A DNA stretch of 64,000 nucleotides, taken from Bifidobacterium margollesii. GTDB taxonomy: Bacteria > Actinomycetota > Actinomycetes > Actinomycetales > Bifidobacteriaceae. How positions within the stretch are numbered: the first letter of the stretch is position 1; each line of letters begins with the position of its first letter. Positions 51,899 through 60,900 of the stretch are shown piece by piece. A model generated the notes under the pieces. It was not told the origin of the DNA, ran no database searches, and saw nothing but the letters and a program-made list of their open reading frames with translations. Where the stretch lies: the NCBI RefSeq assembly GCF_002860355.1, contig NZ_NMWU01000002.1:62001-126000 (forward strand), given 5' to 3'. Both the position numbers and the translations under genes were made by a program.

Positions 51899-52999
51899 GT
51901 GGTTGGGAAGAATACGATCAAAGGTGATATGAATGTCGCCGGAGTCGGGCATGATCTCGCCGTGAACCCCGTCGTGGAACGCGAGGGGCGGGCGGCGAAC
52001 GGCTGGGTGATGCTTGCGGTGACGATTCTGGGATGGATCGTGGCCGTGGCGGGCATCGTGGCGGGTTCGATCCTGCTCAACGCGTCCCACGGCGACGGCG
52101 GTGTGACGACGATCATCGGCATGGTGCTGCTGGTCATCGGCATCGTGCTGTGCGTGGTGATGTCGGCGGTGTCGGCGGGGTTCTTCACGCTGCAGCCCAA
52201 CGAGGCCCGCGTGCTCGTGCTGTTCGGCGAATACCGGGGCACGGTCAGAGGCGAAGGCTTCTACTGGGCCAACCCGTTCTACTCGCGTGACCTTCAGCCC
52301 GCCGATCAGAACGAGGATGACGGCGAGTCGCTGACTGCCATGCTGACCGGCAAGAAGAAGCCGGCGAAGGTCGTCAATCAGCAGGCCGTCAAGGCGAAGA
52401 TCTCGCTGCGCGCCCGCACGCTCAATGGGCCGAAGCTCAAGGTGAACGATCGCAACGGCAGCCCCATCGAGATCGCCGACGTGATCGTGTGGCGGGTGAC
52501 CGATACGGCCCGCGCCGTGTTCGATGTGGATCATTACGAACAGTTCGTCGGCATGCAGGCCGAAACCGCGTTGCGTCACGTCGCCAGCCGGTACGCCTAC
52601 GACCACAATGCCGAAACCGATGCCGCCGCGGCCGGGGAGATCACGCTGCGATCGAACATCGCCGAAGTCTCCGAGGCGCTGCGTGCCGAGCTTGCCGAGC
52701 GTCTGGCGCCGGCAGGCATCACCGTGGACGATGCACGGCTGACCCATCTGGCCTATGCGCCGGAGATCGCCCAGGTGATGCTGCGCCGCCAGCAGGCCGA
52801 GGCGATCATCGCGGCCCGTGCCAAGATCGTCCAGGGAGCCGTGTCGATGGTGGAGATGGCGCTGACCGAACTGGAGAAGGACGGCGTCGTGGAGCTTGAC
52901 GAAGAGCGCAAGGCCGCGATGGTCTCGAACCTGATGGTGGTGCTCTGCGGGGACAACGACGCACAGCCCGTGGTCAACACCGGCACGCTCTACAATTGA
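51899..52999 (+). CDS. SPFH/band 7 (stomatin-like) membrane protein
   Basis: A 366-residue protein. Two N-terminal hydrophobic helices ([21 protein letters not shown] and later [18 protein letters not shown]) anchor an SPFH domain ([21 protein letters not shown] to [10 protein letters not shown]), followed by a helical tail ([23 protein letters not shown]). The start is GTG at 51899, 8 bases after AAGGAGGG; the ATG at 51931 lacks a site. SPFH proteins form oligomeric membrane microdomain scaffolds. The gene pairs with a ribbon-helix-helix protein 86 bases downstream. Confidence 0.88.
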   Translation: MVGKNTIKGDMNVAGVGHDLAVNPVVEREGRAANGWVMLAVTILGWIVAVAGIVAGSILLNASHGDGGVTTIIGMVLLVIGIVLCVVMSAVSAGFFTLQPNEARVLVLFGEYRGTVRGEGFYWANPFYSRDLQPADQNEDDGESLTAMLTGKKKPAKVVNQQAVKAKISLRARTLNGPKLKVNDRNGSPIEIADVIVWRVTDTARAVFDVDHYEQFVGMQAETALRHVASRYAYDHNAETDAAAAGEITLRSNIAEVSEALRAELAERLAPAGITVDDARLTHLAYAPEIAQVMLRRQQAEAIIAARAKIVQGAVSMVEMALTELEKDGVVELDEERKAAMVSNLMVVLCGDNDAQPVVNTGTLYN

Positions 53000-53085
53000 T
53001 GACTCGTTGATCAATGACCCGTCCGCATCGTCGGAGCCCGTGCCTCGCCGGCTCCGACGCGGCTGTTGCAGGGAAGGGAGGTCCC

Positions 53086-53271
53086 ATGGCGAAGAAGCAG
53101 TATCCGCTCAGGGTGGATCCCCTGCTGTGGGAGGCGGTGGAACGATGGGCGGCCGATGAACTGCGGTCGGTGAACGGGCAGATGGAGTTCATCATCCGCG
53201 ATTCGCTCAAACGGGCCGGCCGGCTTCCCGAAAAGCTGCCGCCGGCGCGTACCAACACCCGACATGCATAG
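53086..53271 (+). CDS. Ribbon-helix-helix (Arc/CopG-like) small protein
   Basis: A 61-residue basic protein. KKQYPLRVDPLLWEAVERWA and the helical ADELRSVNGQMEFIIRDSLKRAGR form the beta-strand plus two helices of an Arc/CopG fold, a DNA-binding dimer. GGAGG lies 4 bases upstream of the ATG. Pairing with an SPFH gene is seen widely in actinobacteria, though its purpose is unclear. It may regulate the pair. Confidence 0.8.
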   Translation: MAKKQYPLRVDPLLWEAVERWAADELRSVNGQMEFIIRDSLKRAGRLPEKLPPARTNTRHA

Positions 53272-53653
53272 TCCTGATGCCGATGATCATGCCGTCGATC
53301 GATGATCAAGTCGTCGCCGACGATCCGATCATCGGCACCGGACGTATCGCGGTTTCGGCCTCCGACCATATTCGGGCGTGTCGCGGATTTGCCGATATCG
53401 GCATCGGCGTGTATAGTCTCCGTTTTGTAAACCACAGACCGTTGGTTGGAGTCTGGTCAATTTTAAACTGATCGCTCCCGAAGGTTGCCAGCGCAGGTTG
53501 AGAAACGGATCCCTCCGGGATCGGGTTCGTCAGGGCATGAAGCCTTGCGAACGTAGAGTGTTGCTCCGCCTGCGTGCGGGGCTTTTTTGTTGCCCCGGCT
53601 GCATGCCAGATGGCTTCCCGAACGAATCAATGGCCGATTTAGGAAGGAACGCC
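53272..53653 (+). promoter_or_regulatory. rplJ promoter and leader with attenuator
   Basis: TTGCCG (53389-53394), a 17-base spacer and TATAGT (53412-53417) make a good sigma-70-type promoter. The leader of about 230 bases then folds, and GCTCCGC/GCGGGGC (53563-53569/53576-53582) plus TTTTTT is a terminator-like hairpin. This matches an L10 leader, where L10-L12 binding controls readthrough. Confidence 0.75.
53563..53588 (+). terminator. Attenuator hairpin in the rplJ leader
   Basis: A 7-bp stem with one G-U pair and six Ts, 65 bases before the rplJ start. Confidence 0.75.
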
Positions 53654-54175
53654 ATGTTAAGGCCCGAAAAGGCTGAGGTCATCGCCGCGCTCACGGAGCA
53701 GTTCCGTGATGCCGACGCCGTGTACCTCACTGAGTACCGCGGGCTGAGCGTACCGCAGATCTCCGATCTGCGCGAGAAGCTGGGCCGCGATACTTCCTAC
53801 ACCGTGGCGAAGAACACGCTGGCACGCATCGCCGCCAAGGAAGCGGGCGTGGAAGGTCTGGACGAAATGCTCTCCGGTCCTACCGCACTCACCTTCGTGA
53901 AGGGCGATTTCGTCGAGGCCGCCAAGGTCCTGCGTGACTTCACCAAGGATAACAAGCAGCTCGTTGTCAAGGGCGGCTTCGCCGACGGCACCGTGTACGA
54001 TGCCGAGGGCGTCACCAAGCTCGCTGACCTCGAATCCCGTCCGGTCCTTCTCTCCAAGATCGCGTACTCCCTCAAGGCTGTGCAGACCAAGACCGCACAG
54101 CTGTTCGTCGCCCTGCCTACCAAGGCCGTGCGTACGGTGGACGCTCTGCGCGAAAAGCAGGAGAAGGCTGCCTGA
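53654..54175 (+). CDS. rplJ: 50S ribosomal protein L10
   Basis: A 173-residue L10. MLRPEKAEVIAALTEQFRDA, VYLTEYRGLSVPQISDLREK and SGPTALTFVKGDF are characteristic; the C-terminal helix binds L12 dimers. AGGAAGGAAC precedes the ATG; the open frame reads through the leader without a start signal. It is followed by rplL. rplK and rplA are not beside it. Confidence 0.97.
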   Translation: MLRPEKAEVIAALTEQFRDADAVYLTEYRGLSVPQISDLREKLGRDTSYTVAKNTLARIAAKEAGVEGLDEMLSGPTALTFVKGDFVEAAKVLRDFTKDNKQLVVKGGFADGTVYDAEGVTKLADLESRPVLLSKIAYSLKAVQTKTAQLFVALPTKAVRTVDALREKQEKAA

Positions 54176-54291
54176 TTCGCATCCGCACAGGATTGCGACT
54201 CGCTGCGTAACGAATAAACGAACAATTTTGGCTGGTCGGCTCTCCAAAGACCTTAACAACGCCGACCGCCGCTGAATGAAAGGAAGCCATT

Positions 54292-54672
54292 ATGGCTAAG
54301 CTCACCAACGAAGAGCTTCTGGATGCTTTCGGTGAAATGACCCTCGTCGAGCTCTCCGAGTTCGTCAAGGCCTTCGAGGACAAGTTCGACGTCGAGGCTG
54401 CCGCTCCGGCCGCCGTCGCCGTTGCCGCTCCGGGTGCCGCCGCTCCGGCCGAGGAAGAGAAGACCGAGTTCGACGTGATCCTCTCCGCCGTTGGCGACAA
54501 GAAGATCCAGGTCATCAAGGCCGTCCGCGCCATCACCTCCCTGGGTCTGGCCGAGGCCAAGGGCCTCGTCGACGGTGCTCCGAAGGCCGTCCTCGAGGGC
54601 GCCAAGAAGGAAGACGCCGAGAAGGCCAAGGCTCAGCTGGAAGAGGCTGGCGCCACCGTCGAGCTCAAGTAA
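54292..54672 (+). CDS. rplL: 50S ribosomal protein L7/L12
   Basis: A 126-residue L12. The N-terminal dimer domain ([20 protein letters not shown]), an Ala/Pro-rich hinge, and the C-terminal domain ([20 protein letters not shown], then [20 protein letters not shown]) are complete. AAAGGAAG precedes the ATG. Two hairpins follow, the second with a U-run. Confidence 0.98.
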   Translation: MAKLTNEELLDAFGEMTLVELSEFVKAFEDKFDVEAAAPAAVAVAAPGAAAPAEEEKTEFDVILSAVGDKKIQVIKAVRAITSLGLAEAKGLVDGAPKAVLEGAKKEDAEKAKAQLEEAGATVELK

Positions 54673-54677
54673 TGAAC

Positions 54678-54756
54678 GCGGGAGGGAATCCCGCCCATCA
54701 CTTGGCTTAACAGCTTCAAACCCCGCAGTCGCATGTCGCGGCCGCGGGGTTTTCTC
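54678..54756 (+). terminator. rplL terminator
   Basis: GCGGGA/TCCCGC (54678-54694) is followed by ACCCCGC (54720-54726) pairing with GCGGGGT (54744-54750) and TTTCTC. Confidence 0.85.
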
Positions 54757-54769
54757 ATTCGGGCTTCCC

Positions 54770-55267
54770 CGTGGGCTGAGCCCGTCAGGCCTATTCGGGC
54801 TTCCCCCACTGGGGGAAGCTGTCGGCGTTAGCCGACTGATGAGGGTCTGCGAGCCGACAGGCGAGCTTACGGAACGCGGCCGTAAGGCCGTCCGCTCTTG
54901 CGGTTGAAGCTGGCAGCCGTAGGCTGACTGATGAGGTGGTTTGGTGATGAACTGTGAACTGCCCTCACCTCATCCGACCGACTTCGTCGGCCACCTTCCC
55001 CTCAAGGGGAAGGCGAGGATGGGTTACGGACCGGCCGCGTCGGCCACCTTCCCCTCAAGGGGAAGGTCGTGGGGCGGCTTCCCAGTCCTTCAGGCTTCAC
55101 CGTGGGCTGAGCTCGTCAGGCCTATTCGGGCTTCCCCCACTGGGGGAAGCTGTCGGCGTTAGCCGACTGATGAGGGTCTGCGAGCCGACAGGCGAGCTTA
55201 CGGAACGCGGCCGTAAGGCCGTCCGCTCTTGCGGTTGAAGCTGTCAGCCGTAGGCTGACTGATGAGG
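54770..55267. repeat. 167-bp direct repeat inside repeat cluster R6
   Basis: 54770-54936 and 55101-55267 are near identical (I count two differences), offset 331 bases. Each has CTTCCCCC/GGGGGAAG, GTCGGC/GCCGAC, TGATGAGG, a GGACGG/CCGTAAGG module and a GCAGCC/GGCTGA element. Opposite-type elements lie between (54964-55067). It fills the gap between rplL and the MATE gene. Confidence 0.95.
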
Positions 55268-55270
55268 GTC

Positions 55271-56713
55271 ATGAGCAACGCACGCTTGCATGTCCGCGCA
55301 AGGCGTAGGATATCGGTCGTGGTTCAGGTACGAGGATTGCGCAGGGCGAAGGCGGATGAACAGTATCGGCGAATGACCGGCCGGCCGGTCCGCCCGCTGA
55401 TCGTCCGTCTCGCCATACCCGCCATGGTCTCGAATCTGGTGACCATGGCCTACAATCTGGTCGACACCTACTTCATCGGGCAGCTCGGCACATCCCAATC
55501 CGGCGCGATCGGCATCGCGTTCTCGGTGATGACGATCATGCAGGCCATCGGATTCTTCTTCGGCAACGGAGCCGGAAACTCCATGTCCCGCGAAATGGGC
55601 AAGCAGAACAACCGGCGCGCGGCCAGCCTTATGGCGATCGGATTCTTCGGATCGGTGGGTTTCGGTCTTCTGCTCACCATATTCGGTCTGATCCTGCTGC
55701 ATCCGATGGTGTTCGCGCTCGGCTCGACCGTCACCATCGCCCCGTACGCCATGCAGTATCTCACGCCGATCCTCGTCGCGGCCCCCATGGTCTGCGGATC
55801 GTTCACCATGAACGGACTGCTGCGGTATCAGGGACAGTCAGCCTATTCGATGATCGGACTGGTGTCCGGCGCCATCCTCAACTGTCTGCTCGCCCCGGTG
55901 TTCATCTTTCTGCTCGATCTGGGCATTTTCGGCGCCGGACTGGCCACGGCGATCTGTCAGACGATCAGCTTCACGATTCTGGTGGTCATGTGCCGCAAGG
56001 TGGCGGTGCTCAAGCTCACGCCGCGCGAGCTGAAGGCCGATCCGCTGCTCATCCGTGAGGTGATCGGCGGCGGTCTGCCGTCGCTGCTGCGGCAGAGCGT
56101 CGGATCGGTGGCCGTCACCTGCGTGAACATCGCGGCCAATCCGTTCGGTGATGCGGCGATCGCCGCCATGGCCATCGTCATGAGACTGATGCTGTTCACC
56201 AATTCGGTGATCATCGGTCTCGGCCAGGGATTCCAACCGGTATGCGGATACAACTACGGTGCCGGACTGTTCGAACGGGTCAAGCAGGGATACTGGTTCT
56301 GCGTGCAGGTCAGCACCCTGATTCTGCTGGCCTTCGCCATCGGCCTGTCGGCGTTCGCCCCTGAACTCATCGAACTGTTCCGATCCGATCCGCAGGTGGT
56401 GGCCATCGGCAAGGTGGCGTTGTGGCTGCAATGCTGCAGCGTGCCGTTCATGGGGGTGAACATGATCTCCAACATGATGCAGCAGACCATGGGTCTTACC
56501 GGCATCGCCTCATTCCTCGGCGTATGCCGGCAGGGGGTGTATCTGGTGCCGTTGATCGTGGTGCTGCCGATGCTGTTCGGCCTGACCGGCGTCGAGATAG
56601 CCCAGCCGGCGGCCGATCTGCTCACCTTCGTCACCACGATTCCTCTGCAGATCATCGTGATGCGACGGCTGAGTCGCAGGGGCGGCGACTGTGCAGATGT
56701 GAAACGGGTATGA
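55271..56713 (+). CDS. MATE-family multidrug/sodium antiporter
   Basis: About 480 residues with 12 helices. RRMTGRPVRPLIVRLAIPAM and NLVDTYFIGQLGTSQ are the usual N-lobe signature, and TMNGLLRYQGQ and GYNYGAG follow. MATE pumps export drugs or other cations using Na+ or H+. The start is uncertain: ATG 55271 sits right after the repeat tail GATGAGGG; GTG 55319 has TAGGA at good spacing; ATG 55373 gives the shortest version. The upstream repeat may carry its promoter. The 3' end is followed by the FHA gene. Confidence 0.85.
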   Translation: MSNARLHVRARRRISVVVQVRGLRRAKADEQYRRMTGRPVRPLIVRLAIPAMVSNLVTMAYNLVDTYFIGQLGTSQSGAIGIAFSVMTIMQAIGFFFGNGAGNSMSREMGKQNNRRAASLMAIGFFGSVGFGLLLTIFGLILLHPMVFALGSTVTIAPYAMQYLTPILVAAPMVCGSFTMNGLLRYQGQSAYSMIGLVSGAILNCLLAPVFIFLLDLGIFGAGLATAICQTISFTILVVMCRKVAVLKLTPRELKADPLLIREVIGGGLPSLLRQSVGSVAVTCVNIAANPFGDAAIAAMAIVMRLMLFTNSVIIGLGQGFQPVCGYNYGAGLFERVKQGYWFCVQVSTLILLAFAIGLSAFAPELIELFRSDPQVVAIGKVALWLQCCSVPFMGVNMISNMMQQTMGLTGIASFLGVCRQGVYLVPLIVVLPMLFGLTGVEIAQPAADLLTFVTTIPLQIIVMRRLSRRGGDCADVKRV

Positions 56714-56792
56714 CGCGCATCCGCATAAAGCCGGTGATTCATGCCAAAATGGTGGTTAAGTGTGTCAGTACGTATCGGAGGAGGGTCGCACG

Positions 56793-57932
56793 GTGAGTGA
56801 CCAGCAGTGGCTTATCAGAGTCAATGGTGTTGATGAGATGAGAGTCGATGCGGGACAGCATGTGGTGATCGGCCGAAAGCCTCTGCGTCCGGCTCCGGCG
56901 GAGGAAGGCAGCATACGTCTGGATGTGCCCGATCTGACGAAGTCGATGTCGAAGCGTCACGCGCGGTTTTCGGTGGCCGAATCCGGCAACGCTTCGGTTG
57001 AGGATCTGGGTTCCACGAACGGCACGTATGTGGTGCGCGACGACGGCGAACTCATGCGAGTGCCGGTGAATCGTGATTTCCTGCTGCCGAAGTCGCCGAT
57101 GCGATTCCAGTTCGGCGACGTGCCGGTGGACTTCGTCAAGGTGGAAGTGGAGGAGACGCCGGCCGCGAAGCCGGTGGCCGACCTGTTCTCGTACGCCAAG
57201 CCGGGTGCCGTACAGGAGGCGGACGTCGACCCCGCGAACATGAGCGTGGACGATATTCTCGATCTGCGCGCCGGCGAGCCGACCGGACTGCTCAGCACCA
57301 GCAAGGTGCGAAGCCGTATCGACGCGCTGCACGATCAGGCGGTGGAGGAGCGACGGCAGAGCGAGGATGCCGGCAGATCCGGTAAGGAGGAGCCGGCCGG
57401 TACGATGGAGGCCCCTGGAGCGGGGAACCTCGTCGACAGTGCCGAAGCCGCTGCGGAGCACGGCGACGGAGACGGGACCGAGGAAGACCGGGACGGGTCC
57501 GTAGATGCCGAGCGGGGCGCCGTCGAGCAGAGTACCGTCGAGCAGGATTCGCGCGATCTGTTTCAGGACGCGGCTGCCGCGCAGCCGTCCCGATCCGATT
57601 CGCAGACATCCCGATCCGACTCGCAGCCGGCATACGAACCGGTGTTCGAGGCCGGATCGGTGTTCGACCGTCTTTCCAAGGGTGAACTCAACAAGCCGGA
57701 GCCGGGCATCGTCGTGGACGGATTGAGCTCCGACGACGCCAAGATCACCCGTGACTTCGACATCCAGTTCGAAATGGCCGGTCACCCCCAGCTGTTGCCG
57801 TTCCTGGCAATGAATCCTTCGCTGTACGACGATCTGTACGCATGGCTCGAAGTGCAGGGCAATCCGGACATCGATCGTGCCCTTGCCGGCAATCCCGGGT
57901 ATCAGGAATATCAGAAGGCCAAAGGGGAGTAA
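56793..57932 (+). CDS. FHA-domain protein
   Basis: A 379-residue protein. The N-terminal FHA domain (VIGRKPL, SKRHARFSV and EDLGSTNGTYVV, residues about 25-85) binds phosphothreonine peptides. A long acidic linker (about 130-270) with SRSDSQTSRSDSQ repeats leads to a C-terminal helical part (LPFLAMNPSLYDDLYAWL, then NPDIDRALAGNPGYQEY) like variant leucine-rich repeats. The start is GTG at 56793, after GGAGGAGGG; the ATG 11 codons upstream lacks a site. It heads an operon with the large helicase-like protein. A 9-bp duplication adds a second in-frame TAA after the stop. Confidence 0.85.
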   Translation: MSDQQWLIRVNGVDEMRVDAGQHVVIGRKPLRPAPAEEGSIRLDVPDLTKSMSKRHARFSVAESGNASVEDLGSTNGTYVVRDDGELMRVPVNRDFLLPKSPMRFQFGDVPVDFVKVEVEETPAAKPVADLFSYAKPGAVQEADVDPANMSVDDILDLRAGEPTGLLSTSKVRSRIDALHDQAVEERRQSEDAGRSGKEEPAGTMEAPGAGNLVDSAEAAAEHGDGDGTEEDRDGSVDAERGAVEQSTVEQDSRDLFQDAAAAQPSRSDSQTSRSDSQPAYEPVFEAGSVFDRLSKGELNKPEPGIVVDGLSSDDAKITRDFDIQFEMAGHPQLLPFLAMNPSLYDDLYAWLEVQGNPDIDRALAGNPGYQEYQKAKGE

Positions 57933-57939
57933 GGGGAGT
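57922..57939. repeat. 9-bp tandem duplication at the FHA stop codon
   Basis: AAGGGGAGT occurs twice in tandem; the stop codon TAA begins in the first copy and a second in-frame TAA follows. Confidence 0.8.
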
Positions 57940-57947
57940 AACCGTAC

Positions 57948-60900
57948 ATGAGTGAATCAACCGCATCGGAAGCACGGAACGAATCGAATTCGGCTCTCGA
58001 CCGCGTCCGGGAATGGTATGACGAGTACCGTGGCGAGCATGGTCCCTCGCCGGTGGAGGATCTTTCGCAACTGGAGGCCCGACTCGATCTGACCCACGCT
58101 CACCCTTCGGGCATCGCCCAGCTGTTCGCCAGCGGCCATGTGCAGCTGAGCAATCTGTTCCGTGACACCGGCATGCTGCGTGCCGGGCAGCGTAGGCTCG
58201 CCCGCGTGCTGGAGGATCAGGCCTCCATGTCGAATGTGGAGGGAGACGCGCAGCTTTCGCTGGCCGTGGGCGTCGCCAGCTGGACGGGATGCACCATGCC
58301 GCTGCTGCTGTATCCGATTCAGGTGGACAGGGAGCCCGACAGCGAATCGCTGGCCCACGCGCAGCTGCGGTTCACCGCCACGGCAAGCATCAACCCGGCG
58401 TTCATCTCCGCGATGCGCGACAAAGGCGTGGTGCTTAACGAGAATCTGCTGCTTGATTCATCCCAGTACGCCGACAGCTCCCCGGAGACCTCCGCGCTGT
58501 TCGCCCGCATCTCCACCATGGTGGGTGACGCCGTGCAGTCGTTCGTCATCGAACGGGAGATCATTCTCGGCTGCTTCATCCATTCCTCCACCCTGTTCCT
58601 CAGCGAGGGCGAAACACTGATGCGCCGCATGAAGCGGGCTTTGACCGGCAATGATCTGTTGGATGTGCTCGCCGGCAACGAGAAGGCCGAACGGTTCCTC
58701 TCCGACTATCCGGTGCCTTCGTACACGCCGTACGACATCGATCCGCATAACGAGCTGGAAATCGGCGACGTGGACAACGTCGCCCGATATGCGGCCCAGA
58801 TCGTCTCCTCTGGCGCTTCGGCGTTCATCGATCTGCCCGGCGGACGTCACTCCGCCGACATCGCATCCGCGGTGACCAGCCGTGCGATCATGAACGGCAA
58901 AACCGTGCTGTACGTGCCCTGCGTCACCAGTCAGAAGCGCCGGTTCGTCAAGCAGGTCAAGCGCAACGACATGTCCGGCATGCTGCTCGACATCAGCGAT
59001 TCCGCATTCAACAATGCGGTGGATCATCAGCTGATCGCCGCGGTGGGATATCAGCCCGGCAGCGCCAGCTCCCACTTCGATCAGCTGGCCGACGAACTGG
59101 TGGGCGTGCGTACCCGTCTGACCAGATATCTCGGCGATCTGCACGGGCAGAACAAGGAATGGGGCGTCTCCGCCTACGAGACCATCCAGAATCTGGCTCG
59201 CATCTCGTCGCTGCCCACCCATCCCGCCACCCATGTTCGGCTGTCCGAGGATGCCGCCCGCCAGTTGGGCAGCTCCATGGACGCCTGGAGCGAGAAGCTC
59301 GTCCGCGCAGGCGAACTGGGCGAATTCACCATCAGCCCGGAAGACACCGCGTGGTTCCACGCCGCCATCTACACCGAGCAGGAAGCGGTCAACGCCTATC
59401 AGCGCGTGGTTCGTCTGCTGGATACCCTGATGCCGGCCATCCGCGAGCAGATCCGTTCCGTGGTGGAGACGTGTGGCTTCCCGATCCCCGACTCCATGCA
59501 GGAATGGGGCAGCCAGGTGGTGGTGCTCAAGAACCTGCGGCGCGTGCTCGACGTGTTCCAGCCCAACGTGTTCGAGCGGGACATTCCCGCGATGATCGAG
59601 GCGACCAAGTCTAAGGCCGACCGCAAGGCCGAAGGCAGCAGCATGGGCTTCTGGGAGCGTCGCCGCTACGTGAAGGAGGCCAAGAGCCTGCTGCGCGTGG
59701 GCGCACAGGTGGAGAACCTGCATGATGCGCTGCTCGTCGTGGCCAAGCAGGCGGAGCAGTGGCGCATGTTCGTGCCTCGTGGCGGATGGCCGGTGCTGCC
59801 GCCCAAGCTTGACGACATCATCGACACGCAGGAGGCCATCGGCGCCGATCTGACCGCACTGGACGCCGTGCTGGCCGCCACGCCCGAAGGCGCCGAACTG
59901 GAAACCATGCAGTTCAATGCGTTGGAGGCACGGTTGCAGGGACTGTTCGACGACCATCGTTCGCTGGACACCCTGCCGGAGCGCAGCAGCCTCGAACGTG
60001 ATTTCGACGCCAACGGTCTGGGAGAACTGGTGGCCGATCTGCGTAACCGTCGCATCGCCACCGAAGCCGCGCCCGGTGAGCTCCAGTTGGCGTGGTGGAC
60101 CACGATCTTCGAACTGATCGTGCACGCATCGCCGATCATCTCCAATCAGGACGGCTCGGTGCTGTCCGCCGCTTCCGACCGGTTCAATCAGGTCGATGCC
60201 GAACATGTGCGTTCCGTGGGCCCGATGGTCGATCAGGAGATGACCAAGAGGCTGAGCGAAATGCTGTACTCGCGCTCGCATGAGGCCAACCAGCTGCACA
60301 CCCTGCTCGCCTCGCCCACACCGGTGCCGTTGAGTCGTCTGCGTCGCGACTATCCGAACATCCTCACGGCCGCCAAGCCCATTCTTGTGGCGAGCCCGGC
60401 CGCGCTCGTCTCCAATACCGCGCTGGAGCATCTGGCCGACATCGCCGTGATCGACGCCTCCGCCCATGTTCGTCCCCTGGAGCTGCTGTCGGTTCTGGCT
60501 CGCGTCGACCAGGTGGTGATTCTGGCCCATAAGGAAACGGTGTCTTCACCGATCGTCCGTGCGCTGATGCCGTATCTTAAGCCGCTCCGGCTCGTCGAAC
60601 GGCCCGACCGGCGCGATCCCAGACTCGCGCAGTTCCTTGAACGCAACGGATACGGCAAGGTGCCTCTGGCGCTGAACGTGTCCAATGTGAAGGACGGCGT
60701 CACCTACACGTATGTCGAGGGCGCTTCCGGCGTTCCTTCGGTCACCACCGGTCTGGTGGAAAGCAACAAGAACGAAATCGATGCCGTGGTGGATCTGGTG
60801 ATCCGTCGCGCCACCGGTTTCACCATCGTGCCCGCCACCTACATGCTGAGCATCGTCACGATCTCGCCCGTGCATCGTCAGCGCATCGGTGCCGAGCTCA

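Noticed and set aside
53272-54672. Full ribosomal rplKAJL block
   Set aside because: Only rplJ and rplL are present with their own promoter and leader; L11 and L1 genes are not in the window.
54491-54907. Open frame overlapping rplL and the repeat
   Set aside because: It is out of frame with rplL and ends in repeat sequence.
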